From Paulinella micropora (lineage: Eukaryota; Cercozoa; Imbricatea; Euglyphida): DNA of 24,430 nt. This document shows positions 1 to 7,037 of the stretch, in pieces; within the stretch, counting starts at the first letter, position 1; each line of letters begins with the position of its first letter. The stretch is from positions 295,299 to 319,728 of the forward strand of contig BJOX01000062.1 in assembly GCA_009731375.1 (NCBI GenBank), in the 5' to 3' direction. The notes beneath the pieces were generated by a model, which was not told the DNA's origin, made no database searches, and saw only the letters and a program-made list of their open reading frames with translations. Made by a program: the position numbers and the translations under genes.

Positions 1-2912
1 GCCGTTCCGTATATTTCTAAACCACCTGTCGCTCCTACTCCTTTCGTTGAGTTGCCTATGATTATCGGCTTACCTAGTGCTGTTGTTATTTTATCGCTCG
101 TTGTTAATGTTGTTGTTGATACACCCGCACTAGCCGTTATTAACCCTTTTGTCCATAAAGTGCCGTTTGCCCCGTTTAATGACATTAACAATTGTTCGGA
201 AGAGTTCTCCCATATAAATCCGTCGGTTGAAGCATTGCTCACTCTAAATCTAACAGCAAAGGAAGTGAAATCATTGCCTGCAACGGCAGACCCTCCCGCT
301 AGACTTCTGGTATTTGCACCTCCTCCATTTGAAGCCATATAAATACCATAATTTGTATTGCCAGTGTCCCACAAAAATATTCCTCTTGTATTACCTCCAT
401 TAGTATTTCCTTGTATGACTATGCTAGAGCCCCCTGTCGCTGTTAATAATCCGCTTGCGGTTAGTGTCGTTGTTGATATCCCCGCATTTGCCGTTATTAA
501 TCCGCTTGCTGTTGCTGTTGTTGTTGATATACCCGCAGTTGAAGTAATTGTTGTTCCCGTTATTGTTCCACCATTTGTTATATTGTTTGAATTCATATCT
601 AAGGCACCATAAAACCGCATGCCGCCAGCATTGTTAAAACGGACAATGTCTGACGACAGCGACTTATTATCCAAAAGTTTTGAAATATAAAGTCCAGCTC
701 CTTTTACATCAGCCGCTACATTCGTAAATACATAACCTCGTTGGTTTGCGGTTCCACTTGTAGCGGTATTTAGAGTAAATAAGAAATACTGATAATCACC
801 AGTCGTCTGTGAAAAGAATATATCTCCTCCGTTTTGGTTTAATATCCTCGCCCCATTATATGTTATATTTCCACCATTAATGATATCAACATTATTGAAA
901 TCGGCTTGGCTTAACAAATTCAGTGCCCTTACATCATTTCTACTTCCATTAAATATCTTAATTCCTGTTATGGTTTGGTCGCCTGTTAGTTTTACATTTT
1001 GTCCGTCCAATGTATCTACATACGTTTTATTCGCCCCGTCTGTTGATAATGTCGGAGTTCCAAGGTTGGCTATTTTGCTACTATTACAATCTAGCCCCGA
1101 AGCATTTACCCAACCGACTATCGTCCCGTCAATAATAAAACTTATTTTTTTCGCAGAAATTTCAAAGTTGTAATATGTTGCAGTTTTCATATCCAAACTA
1201 GCAATTGACCCGATATTACTGGTAGAATTGAAAACGATAAATGTGCCCTTTGTTGTAGCATTTATTGAATTTCCCGTTATTTCAACACCACTGCTATATG
1301 TCTTAATTCCTGCTATGGTTTGGTTTCCTGTTAGTTTCACATTTTGCCCGTCTAATGTATCCGCATACCCTTTTGTCGCTCCGTCCGTTGTTGCTGTTGG
1401 TGTGGCCAAATTTGTAATTTTTCTATTGTTTAAAGATAGTGTCGTGCCCGTTGCTGTCGCGATTACATTATCACCCGCATATAAATCAACATACGAACCC
1501 GTTATTTGTATCGGATAATAGGCCGCGGTTGCTATTTTTTGTGCCACAATCTCTCCTATATTTGTCGCCGTATCAAAGGCAATACCGATACCATCAAAAG
1601 CGGTTGGAGCAGTAGCACCCCGCACTTCTATTGTTGAAGTAAATTTTTTATTCCCTGCTATGGTTTGGTCTCCTGTTAGTTTTACGACCGAAGTATCAAG
1701 AGTAGAAACATCAACACCATCAACAAGATTAACATTTGTTATACTTTGGCTTTTCATATCAATCCCCGCACTAGCATTTATTATGTTGCTGAATGTTTTG
1801 GTTCCTGCTATGGTTTGGTCTCCTGTTAGTTTGACGACTGCGGTATCAAGGGTGGATACATCAATACCATCAACATTACCAACATTTGTTATGTTAAATC
1901 CTCCCATATTTAAACTGCCCGTCATAGCCGTTGTTCCGTCCTTTGCTAGTTTCGTATCGGTATATGCTTTTGTTGAAGCATCGCCGTCATAGAATGGTGC
2001 GGGCAGTCCGCTGATTGCTGTTGTGCTGTTAAAATTTAAAACATTATTTGTCAATGTCATTCCACCACCTGTTGTTGGAGCAAAAAGTATAGAAGAACCG
2101 ACAATAGTTAGTGGATAGCCCGTTGCTCCACCTGCCTCCGACGAATAAATAGAACCCATATTATTGTTGTAATTGAAGAATAATTTGCCTGTGTTTAATG
2201 GATTTGAGTCTTTTACGGCCACATAAGTAGTAAATGTTTTATTCCCTGTTATGGTTTGGTCTCCTGTTAGTTTTACAACCGAACTATCAAGAGCAGAAAC
2301 ATCAATACCATCAACATTACCGACATTTGATACATTAAAACCTCCCATATTTAAATCCCCTATCATCATAGCGAGCCCATCCAATCTAAGAAAAGGTGAA
2401 GCAACATTTCTCCATTGCCCAGTGCTGTAAATAAGAAGTTGATTATCAGCGGGGGTGCCTGTTATGATTACATCACTTAAAGCATCTATTGATTTAGTTG
2501 CTATCCTTGTGTCAAAATCTGTATTAGCCCTTGCTGTGGTGTAGTATAAGTTAGTTCCTTCGGTTAAGTTGGTTGTGCTCTTTGTTGCTAATTGAGTGTC
2601 AAACCTAGCATTAGTATAATATAAATTGGTGCCTTCGGCTAGGTTAGTGGTTGATTTAGTAGTTAGTCGCGCATCAAACCTACCATCAGTATAGTATAGA
2701 TTAGTGCCTTCTTTTAAGTCAGTCGTTGATTTTAAAGCCAACCTCGCATCAAATCGGCTGTTAGTAAAATAAAGATTTACGGGGTCAGCATCTTCTGGCA
2801 CCCTATCTGTGTATAAGCCCACTATGTTTGTGTTGGTAAGGTCTAAGTTTTTTATGTCTAGACTATCAACAGCAATTTCTGATAAACCTAGTAGTGATTT
2901 ATATTGCGACAT
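1..2912 (-). CDS. Phage-type tail-fibre/receptor-binding-like protein, C-terminus beyond window
   Basis: I read this frame codon by codon from the ATG at 2912-2910 to the left edge and found no stop, so at least 970 residues are coded and the end lies outside the window. Residues about 46-141 hold four copies of a 25-residue repeat of the type NLYYTDGRFDARL followed by a TKSTTNLAEGT-like half. Next comes LNMGGFNVSNVGNVDGIDVS, then five copies of a KLTGDQTITG/AG motif (near plus-strand positions 2255, 1815, 1665, 1320 and 975). The rest is rich in T, S, A, G and N with short repeats such as GISTTT, typical of trimeric beta-structured fibres. Such repeats are well known in phage tail fibres and also occur in algal virus proteins. 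I infer a virion surface fibre. It is divergent from the gene at 2965. All plus-strand frames here are shadows. Confidence 0.85.
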   Translation of the reverse strand, partial: MSQYKSLLGLSEIAVDSLDIKNLDLTNTNIVGLYTDRVPEDADPVNLYFTNSRFDARLALKSTTDLKEGTNLYYTDGRFDARLTTKSTTNLAEGTNLYYTNARFDTQLATKSTTNLTEGTNLYYTTARANTDFDTRIATKSIDALSDVIITGTPADNQLLIYSTGQWRNVASPFLRLDGLAMMIGDLNMGGFNVSNVGNVDGIDVSALDSSVVKLTGDQTITGNKTFTTYVAVKDSNPLNTGKLFFNYNNNMGSIYSSEAGGATGYPLTIVGSSILFAPTTGGGMTLTNNVLNFNSTTAISGLPAPFYDGDASTKAYTDTKLAKDGTTAMTGSLNMGGFNITNVGNVDGIDVSTLDTAVVKLTGDQTIAGTKTFSNIINASAGIDMKSQSITNVNLVDGVDVSTLDTSVVKLTGDQTIAGNKKFTSTIEVRGATAPTAFDGIGIAFDTATNIGEIVAQKIATAAYYPIQITGSYVDLYAGDNVIATATGTTLSLNNRKITNLATPTATTDGATKGYADTLDGQNVKLTGNQTIAGIKTYSSGVEITGNSINATTKGTFIVFNSTSNIGSIASLDMKTATYYNFEISAKKISFIIDGTIVGWVNASGLDCNSSKIANLGTPTLSTDGANKTYVDTLDGQNVKLTGDQTITGIKIFNGSRNDVRALNLLSQADFNNVDIINGGNITYNGARILNQNGGDIFFSQTTGDYQYFLFTLNTATSGTANQRGYVFTNVAADVKGAGLYISKLLDNKSLSSDIVRFNNAGGMRFYGALDMNSNNITNGGTITGTTITSTAGISTTTATASGLITANAGISTTTLTASGLLTATGGSSIVIQGNTNGGNTRGIFLWDTGNTNYGIYMASNGGGANTRSLAGGSAVAGNDFTSFAVRFRVSNASTDGFIWENSSEQLLMSLNGANGTLWTKGLITASAGVSTTTLTTSDKITTALGKPIIIGNSTKGVGATGGLEIYGT

Positions 2913-2964
2913 ATTATATTAATAATTATTAAAAAATACTAAAATATATTAATCTTAGTATAGA
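2913..2964. promoter_or_regulatory. Shared AT-rich divergent promoter region
   Basis: Only 52 bases separate the start codons of the fibre gene (minus) and the charged-protein gene (plus). The stretch is almost entirely A and T and includes runs like ATATTAATAATTATT and the motif TAGTATAGA just before the plus-strand ATG. It must hold the core promoter elements of both genes unless transcription starts further away. No motif can be assigned to a known factor. Confidence 0.5.
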
Positions 2965-3480
2965 ATGCCGTCCGCTGAAGCAAGTCGTAAGAATTGGGGT
3001 AGTGCTGTGGAAGGAATAAAAGCGAAAGCGAAACAACGAAAGATGGAGCATGCTAAAAATGTATTAGCACAATACCGAAATGCTGTAAAGCAAGAAGACG
3101 AAGATATGGAGGAACGAATAAAACAAATTGAAGAAAAGAACTTGGCTAAGGATATTATTACTGAACATGATAATGATAGCCCAGAGGAAAAGAGTGAGAG
3201 TGAGGACGAGGTTGATTTCACTGATATAATTGCCGAAAAGATGGCGAAAATGAAAATCAAAAGAGCGAAGGCGGAGACTAAGAGAGCGAAGAAGAGCAAG
3301 AAGATAGAGCCCGAGCCAGAGAGTGAAGAAAGTGAAAGCGAGAGTAGTGAAGAAGAAATCAAGCCTAAGAAAGGTAAGGGTAAAAAATCAAGTAGTGTAA
3401 GTGTAAAGGTATATAATCAATCTTCAGGTGCTAAGAAAGAAAAAAGTGATGAAATAGATAGAGTGTTTTTAAAATTTTAA
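2965..3480 (+). CDS. Highly charged, lysine/glutamate-rich protein of unknown function
   Basis: A 171-residue protein starting at ATG 2965. The N-terminal half is a run of charged helices (KAKAKQRKMEHAKN, then DEDMEERIKQIEEKN). The middle has an acidic serine-rich stretch (PEPESEESESESSEEE) followed by a basic KKGKGKKSSS segment. The last residues, DEIDRVFLKF, are hydrophobic and could be a docking peptide. Low complexity makes homology calls unsafe, and I do not recognise a family. Alternating acidic and basic blocks would suit a nucleic-acid- or virion-associated protein, but that is inference. Its stop is 2 bases from the end of the convergent gene at 3483-3740, as expected in a compact viral genome. 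Confidence 0.75.
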   Translation: MPSAEASRKNWGSAVEGIKAKAKQRKMEHAKNVLAQYRNAVKQEDEDMEERIKQIEEKNLAKDIITEHDNDSPEEKSESEDEVDFTDIIAEKMAKMKIKRAKAETKRAKKSKKIEPEPESEESESESSEEEIKPKKGKGKKSSSVSVKVYNQSSGAKKEKSDEIDRVFLKF

Positions 3481-3482
3481 AT

Positions 3483-3740
3483 TCACCAAAGGAAATGATA
3501 AGAATAATAATTACTATACTCTGGATTATTATAAGTTAATTCACCTTTTGAATTTTTTATAGCCTTTGCTCTTGCTCTATAATTTTTTCTTCTTACTTTA
3601 TCTAAATGGTCTAAATGTGAATATAGTCCTATGCGGTCTTTATAATGTTCATATCTAGTATCACCAAAATTGATAACCTTACCTTTTGGACTAATGACTT
3701 TATATTTTTTATTCTTAATGTTGGACTTTAAAAATCTCAT
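3483..3740 (-). CDS. Small DUF5754-like protein of algal viruses/PLVs
   Basis: An 85-residue basic protein from ATG 3740-3738 to TGA 3485-3483. It has the pattern KKYKVISPKGKVINFGD, RYEHYKDRIGLYSHLDHLD, RRKNYRARAKAIKN, and ends in YYSYHFLW. From memory, this order (INFGD, YxHxD, RRKNYRAR, aromatic YHYLW end) matches a small conserved family of unknown function in algal giant viruses and PLVs, annotated as DUF5754; the family number should be verified. There are no cysteines and no membrane segment. The strong positive charge and conserved aromatics would fit a nucleic-acid or virion protein. It is convergent with the charged-protein gene and divergent from the integrase. Confidence 0.75.
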   Translation of the reverse strand: MRFLKSNIKNKKYKVISPKGKVINFGDTRYEHYKDRIGLYSHLDHLDKVRRKNYRARAKAIKNSKGELTYNNPEYSNYYSYHFLW

Positions 3741-3750
3741 TGTATATAAT
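3741..3750. promoter_or_regulatory. 10-bp divergent start-to-start spacer with TATA-like core
   Basis: The spacer TGTATATAAT is all that separates the start codon of the small minus-strand gene from that of the integrase. It contains TATATAA. If both start codons are right, each gene's promoter must lie inside the other's coding region, or one gene uses a later start. Confidence 0.4.
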
Positions 3751-4746
3751 ATGGACTATAAACATACAATTATTAATACACAGAATGCGGATAGCCAACT
3801 TGAGGACACACCAACGGGAGAAACAAAAAAGACAAAAGAAGAAGAAGCCCTTGAAATTCACCACCAGAAAAAGAACCCAAAAATATGGAACACGATATGG
3901 GTTGATAAACCATTAGACCAAGTTTTCTTAGACTTAGCGGATATGAGTAAGATAAAAGATAAGAAAGGCAATAAGGGCTATGCTTGGATGCTCGTTTGGA
4001 TAGATTGTCATAGCCGATTTTTAATAATCATTCCGCTAAAAAATAAAACAGCGAAAGAAGTATATTATGCTTTGAAATCTATACCTTATAAACCAAAGTC
4101 AATTACAACTGACAGCGGAGGAGAATATAAAGGTGCTACTCGTGATTATTTTATTGAAAATGGAATTAAACACGATGTCGTTGAAGTTGGCGACCATAGA
4201 GCACTTGCGGTTGTTGATAGAGTTATAAGAAGTATAAAAAGATGGCTTGACCTTTTATTTGAAACTAATCGTAATTTTGATTGGGTTAGTTATATTCAAG
4301 ACTTGGTTAATGTTTACAATCATAAAGTTCATAGAGGGATACAAGCCAAACCAGTAGATGCCTTTGCTAGAAGATATAAAAATAAACAGAGTATCACTCG
4401 TGATAATTTAATTGATGAATTCAATGTTGGCGATAATGTAAGAAAAGAAAATAAAAGGAATGTTTTTTCAAAGGGCGGAAAGACTTTCAGCAAAATTATT
4501 TATAAAGTCAAAGGTAGGAAAGGGTTTAAAATCATATTAAATAACGATGAGTTGGTAAGCCCCCGTGATTTATTAAAAACTGATTTTGATAAACCTGTTG
4601 ATGAAGAAAAAGATATGAAGGAGCAGACCAAAGAAGTTATTAAAGAAAAAAAGACAAAAGAATTACTTAAGAGGGAAGACATTCAACCAGAGAATATCAG
4701 GAGTAGTAAGCGAGAAAAAAAGGCTAAGGTAATATTAGATTTGTAA
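3751..4746 (+). CDS. rve-family (retroviral-type) integrase of PLV/Polinton kind
   Basis: The protein has 331 residues from ATG 3751. The open frame extends upstream to a TTG at 3670, but that part overlaps the opposite gene and is not protein-like. Residues about 50-210 form an RNase-H-fold integrase core: first catalytic Asp in QVFLDLADM (D61), second in ITTDSGGEYKG (D121), and third position in LAVVDRVIRSIKRW (D156), where retroviruses have Glu. The core ends with YNHKVHRGIQAKPVDAF. An SH3/chromo-like tail follows (EFNVGDNVRK, then SKIIYKVKGRKGFK, residues about 222-275), then a lysine-rich C-terminus. The N-terminal HHCC zinc domain seems absent or reduced. It would insert the element's linear DNA into the host genome. 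Composition and lack of introns match its neighbours. Confidence 0.92.
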   Translation: MDYKHTIINTQNADSQLEDTPTGETKKTKEEEALEIHHQKKNPKIWNTIWVDKPLDQVFLDLADMSKIKDKKGNKGYAWMLVWIDCHSRFLIIIPLKNKTAKEVYYALKSIPYKPKSITTDSGGEYKGATRDYFIENGIKHDVVEVGDHRALAVVDRVIRSIKRWLDLLFETNRNFDWVSYIQDLVNVYNHKVHRGIQAKPVDAFARRYKNKQSITRDNLIDEFNVGDNVRKENKRNVFSKGGKTFSKIIYKVKGRKGFKIILNNDELVSPRDLLKTDFDKPVDEEKDMKEQTKEVIKEKKTKELLKREDIQPENIRSSKREKKAKVILDL

Positions 4747-5028
4747 GCAAAAAAAGAAAGTTGCGGTATTACAGACTTGAACCTTCGTCTTCAAAGTTGG
4801 AAAGAAACTCCTATACCTCTGTAATACCCGCACCCTTTCCACAAAACCCGCAATGTAAAAAAGTATTTGAAGTATTTAGAAAAAAATGGAAAAAAATAGA
4901 CTTATTCTAGAAAATTCTATTTTCGGGAATACCACCATGCGGCATTTTGGACGACTTCCATCCACCGCGCCGCAGAGGTTGTGGCAGAATTTCACTTTTT
5001 TGCCGCTACGCCGCAGACCTAGTCTATT
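4747..5028. other. Non-coding spacer between integrase and coiled-coil gene
   Basis: Besides the tRNA-like hairpin it holds an A-rich part around 4855-4920 containing the palindrome TTCTAGAA. A locally GC-rich part (4930-5020) has CGCCGCAGA twice, at about 4968 and 5009. A TCTATT element lies directly before the ATG at 5029. No gene is visible. Confidence 0.5.
4763..4831 (-). other. tRNA-like or long imperfect hairpin
   Basis: The arms GCGGTATTACAG (4763-4774) and CTGTAATACCCGC (4819-4831) pair over 12 bases with one bulged C. On the minus strand the 3' half carries GGTTCAAGTC, the classic T-loop sequence of a tRNA, and the total length of 69 nt suits a tRNA. However, I could not form a good T stem or anticodon stem, so this is not a confident tRNA. 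It may be a decayed tRNA, a tRNA mimic, or a 3'-end hairpin for the integrase gene, whose stop lies 17 bases away. Confidence 0.4.
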
Positions 5029-5568
5029 ATGTCGGAAGAACTAATTCCAAGAGAAAACAAGACTAAAGATGATTGGCTTGAATTCATAGAAATTCAAAGA
5101 CTAAGCAAGGATAGACTTATCAGATATAAAATAAATTCTGAGGAAAGAATTTCTAAAACTGACAAAGAAATTGCTAGTCTCGTTGAAAAGAAACAATCAG
5201 AGATAGTAAAACTAGAGGCGGTTAATGAGATGTTGCAACGATTAAGTATTGAAAGTAATGAAGTAGAGGAAGACAGAATTGTTCGCTTGAGAAAAAAGAA
5301 ATTGGAAAAAAAAATAAACAAAGAACGGGATAATTTCTATAAGTGGAAAAATGATAATCGTGGCCAACTTTCCGCTATTGTCATGAATAGAATTCTCGCT
5401 GGTATTGAACAAGAACATTTATCGTTTAATTCTTCGTTTAACAAATACTCTAGTGATGGTATTAACGAATATGTAAATGATAGCATTAATAGTAGTATTA
5501 AACGAGAACACAATAGAAACATGCACAGAGTCTTCAGAACCGAGAGTGCGGATAGCAACTCGGAATAA
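5029..5568 (+). CDS. Coiled-coil protein of unknown function
   Basis: The ORF has 179 residues from ATG 5029 to TAA 5566-5568. Residues about 35-110 are a long charged helix likely to form a coiled coil (EERISKTDKEIASLVEKKQ, then VRLRKKKLEKKINKERD). The C-terminal third is asparagine- and serine-rich. There is no transmembrane segment, signal peptide or metal-binding motif, and I recognise no family. It lies in the same orientation as the integrase, in the same AT-rich codon style, and is followed by a palindromic region. Its presence as a clean 540-bp ORF in a compact viral stretch argues that it is real. Confidence 0.75.
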   Translation: MSEELIPRENKTKDDWLEFIEIQRLSKDRLIRYKINSEERISKTDKEIASLVEKKQSEIVKLEAVNEMLQRLSIESNEVEEDRIVRLRKKKLEKKINKERDNFYKWKNDNRGQLSAIVMNRILAGIEQEHLSFNSSFNKYSSDGINEYVNDSINSSIKREHNRNMHRVFRTESADSNSE

Positions 5569-5584
5569 AAAGACTTTAGTGTAA

Positions 5585-5636
5585 AATGTTGATTTAAAAT
5601 ATGTTGATTTTGTTTAGAAATCAACATTATCAACAT
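5585..5636. terminator. Nested hairpin behind the coiled-coil gene
   Basis: Two direct copies of ATGTTGATTT (5586-5595 and 5601-5610) face inverted copies AAATCAACATT (5618-5628) and ATCAACAT (5629-5636). The best single stem is 5601-5610 with 5618-5627 around a 7-nt loop; the outer copies allow alternative pairings. It starts 17 bases after the stop codon, so a transcript 3'-end role is plausible. Confidence 0.5.
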
Positions 5637-5693
5637 ACATGGTTTTTTTCAAAACCAAGGGGTTTAACACCCCACCCTAATTCAAAGGAATTT

Positions 5694-5723
5694 CTATTAC
5701 ACATGCTTTTGTGTGTGTAATAG
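5694..5723. repeat. Inverted repeat with 10-bp arms
   Basis: CTATTACACA (5694-5703) pairs with TGTGTAATAG (5714-5723) around a 10-nt loop. It lies directly upstream of the ATG at 5727 and could fold in a leader or act as a binding site. Confidence 0.5.
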
Positions 5724-5726
5724 ACG

Positions 5727-6192
5727 ATGGGAGAGCCGAATGAAATAGCAGAGGGAGTTGGAGCAATCAACCTCGCGGGGGGTGGTAAGTCCTAACTCTA
5801 TTGGTTCTCTTTTTATGTCGATGAATGTGGTTGTAGGTTTCTGGAAGACTTGGAGCGAAGTTGAAGAGAAAGCCCCTACTGAAATGAAAAACCCCAGACT
5901 AGTGAGGGTTCCGCGAGATTTCGCTGTGCTTGGGAGAGAAAAACTAACTTCCTTTCAAGCGGAGCGAAAATATTTTGTTCGCAACCCAGCGGAGAGAAGT
6001 GAGAATTATTCGTTCGCTTGGGTAGAACGAGATGCAACCATGAAAAATCCAAAAAAGAAAACTTTCTTTCTGGTTTCTCTTGGTAAAGAAGAGGAGGAAA
6101 TTCTCGTCTTTCCTTCTATCTCAGCCTTGATGAAAAAGGTTGGGAATAACGAAGAAACAATCAATTGGTCTGTTCAACTTGAGACTTTGTAA
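5727..6192 (+). CDS. Unknown protein, possibly with a 52-nt spliceosomal intron
   Basis: The main frame ends at TAA 6190-6192. Without splicing, the first ATG in frame is 5815, giving 125 residues. An upstream ATG at 5727 opens another frame (MGEPNEIAEGVGAINLAGG) that stops at 5793. A perfect donor GTAAGT begins at 5785 and an acceptor TTGTAG ends at 5836. Removing 5785-5836 joins the two frames exactly at a glycine codon, giving 137 residues. The body contains VRVPRDFAVLGREKL and a lysine-rich segment before a short hydrophobic FFLVSLG stretch. I recognise no family. TTG 5758, in the main frame, is a poor start. Whether the first exon is used is uncertain; the main ORF is fairly sure. Confidence 0.6.
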
Positions 6193-6211
6193 AAGTCTAT
6201 TTTGGACCCTT

Positions 6212-6238
6212 AAGTTTATTTATATATTACATAAACTT
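6212..6238. terminator. Hairpin between two convergent genes
   Basis: AAGTTTAT (6212-6219) and ATAAACTT (6231-6238) form a stem around an AT-rich loop. It sits just after the plus-strand stop at 6192 and overlaps the stop codon of the zinc-finger gene, so it could serve 3'-end formation in both directions. Confidence 0.4.
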
Positions 6239-6417
6239 ATTTTATTAAATGGGGTTTTTCGTCGGTGTGTTTTTTTATGTCTTGATAAGTTCGCTCTTGA
6301 AACCTCCGCCCCGCACTCACATTTTATTTTTTCGGTTGCTTTCTTGTTCCTTTGCTCTCTATTTTTTTGTTCGTATAATTGTTTAGAATTAGGTCTTATA
6401 TAGTCCTCCATTTGCAT
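6220..6417 (-). CDS. Small single zinc-finger protein
   Basis: A 65-residue protein from ATG 6417-6415 to TAA 6222-6220. Its centre reads KIKCECGAEVSRANLSRHKK, followed by THRRK: a C-x-C then H-x3-to-4-H finger with the conserved NLSRH helix. Small one-finger proteins with this CxCG...LSRHxxT pattern are common in algal viruses, where they are thought to bind nucleic acid. The N-terminus is polar and basic. The gene ends 27 bases from the stop of the convergent unknown gene. It is the last gene seen on the viral side, before about 1.5 kb without a recognisable gene. Confidence 0.75.
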   Translation of the reverse strand: MQMEDYIRPNSKQLYEQKNREQRNKKATEKIKCECGAEVSRANLSRHKKTHRRKTPFNKISLCNI

Positions 6418-6945
6418 GAATATATTTTTCGTTAATCTTTATAAGGAATAACGAAGCGGTTCGTTAATCTTTATTTTATTTTTTGAAGTAGAGCAAGAGA
6501 GATTTCTTTGTTTTGTTTGCTTGTATTGATTGAAAATTTGATTTCGTTATTTTGCTGTTTTGATGCTTAGTATTGAAAGTTCGCCAAATCAATAGGAAGG
6601 CTTAAAATAACCCGAAACGATGTCGTGAATTTGCAAAAAAATTAATGACCAGTTTCGGGTTATCAACTACTAATATTAAGGGCCGCTATGACTAATTACT
6701 CTCCCACTTCCTAAGCTGACAAGAGTTTTCACTCCGTTTGAGGATGCGGCTAATTAGATCCCATACGTGAGTTTTTCAGTCGTTTTCTATAGTTATATTT
6801 TATTTTAGCTACAATTTCTTTTTCATTTGTTTCCATCTATGAGAATATTTCATTTATATGATTACTGCGCTTACTGTTGAGTAGCAAGTGTTTTATTAAT
6901 AAAAGCAATCAGTGTCTGTGTAAAGAATTTTAAAAACTGTTTAAA
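6418..6945. other. AT-rich non-coding flank of the viral-like element
   Basis: No credible ORF on either strand. GTTCGTTAATCTTTAT-like sequence occurs twice (around 6430 and 6460). An inverted repeat ATAACCCGAAAC (6607-6618) / GTTTCGGGTTAT (6652-6663) encloses a 33-nt loop. The AT content matches the viral genes to the left. Confidence 0.5.
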
Positions 6946-7037
6946 GCACCTACGCCAACAACCCGCGCTGCCAACCCTACCCCGACGCGTCCGCGCGGCG
7001 GGGTGGGGTTGGCAGCGCGGGTTGTTGGCGTAGGTGC
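6946..7037. repeat. Nearly perfect 92-nt GC-rich palindrome
   Basis: The left arm 6946-6984 and right arm 6999-7037 are 39-nt inverted copies with a single difference (which still allows a G-U pair in RNA), separated by a 14-nt spacer, ACGCGTCCGCGCGG. The arms begin GCACCTACGCCAACAACC. The palindrome sits where the AT-rich viral composition stops. It could be an element end, a hairpin terminus, a DNA-transposon relic or a fold-back artefact. Confidence 0.85.

Noticed and set aside
52-1992. Plus-strand ORFs of 84-110 codons across the first 2 kb
   Set aside because: They are antisense shadows of the open fibre frame, begin at non-ATG codons in several cases, and show only repeated valine/proline-rich reverse images of its repeats.
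2955-3362. Minus-strand serine/leucine-rich ORF
   Set aside because: Antisense image of the lysine/glutamate-rich protein at 2965-3480; low complexity and overlapping the divergent promoter region.
3670-3750. N-terminal extension of the integrase from TTG 3670
   Set aside because: It overlaps the opposite-strand gene over its full length; the clean ATG at 3751 is the better start.
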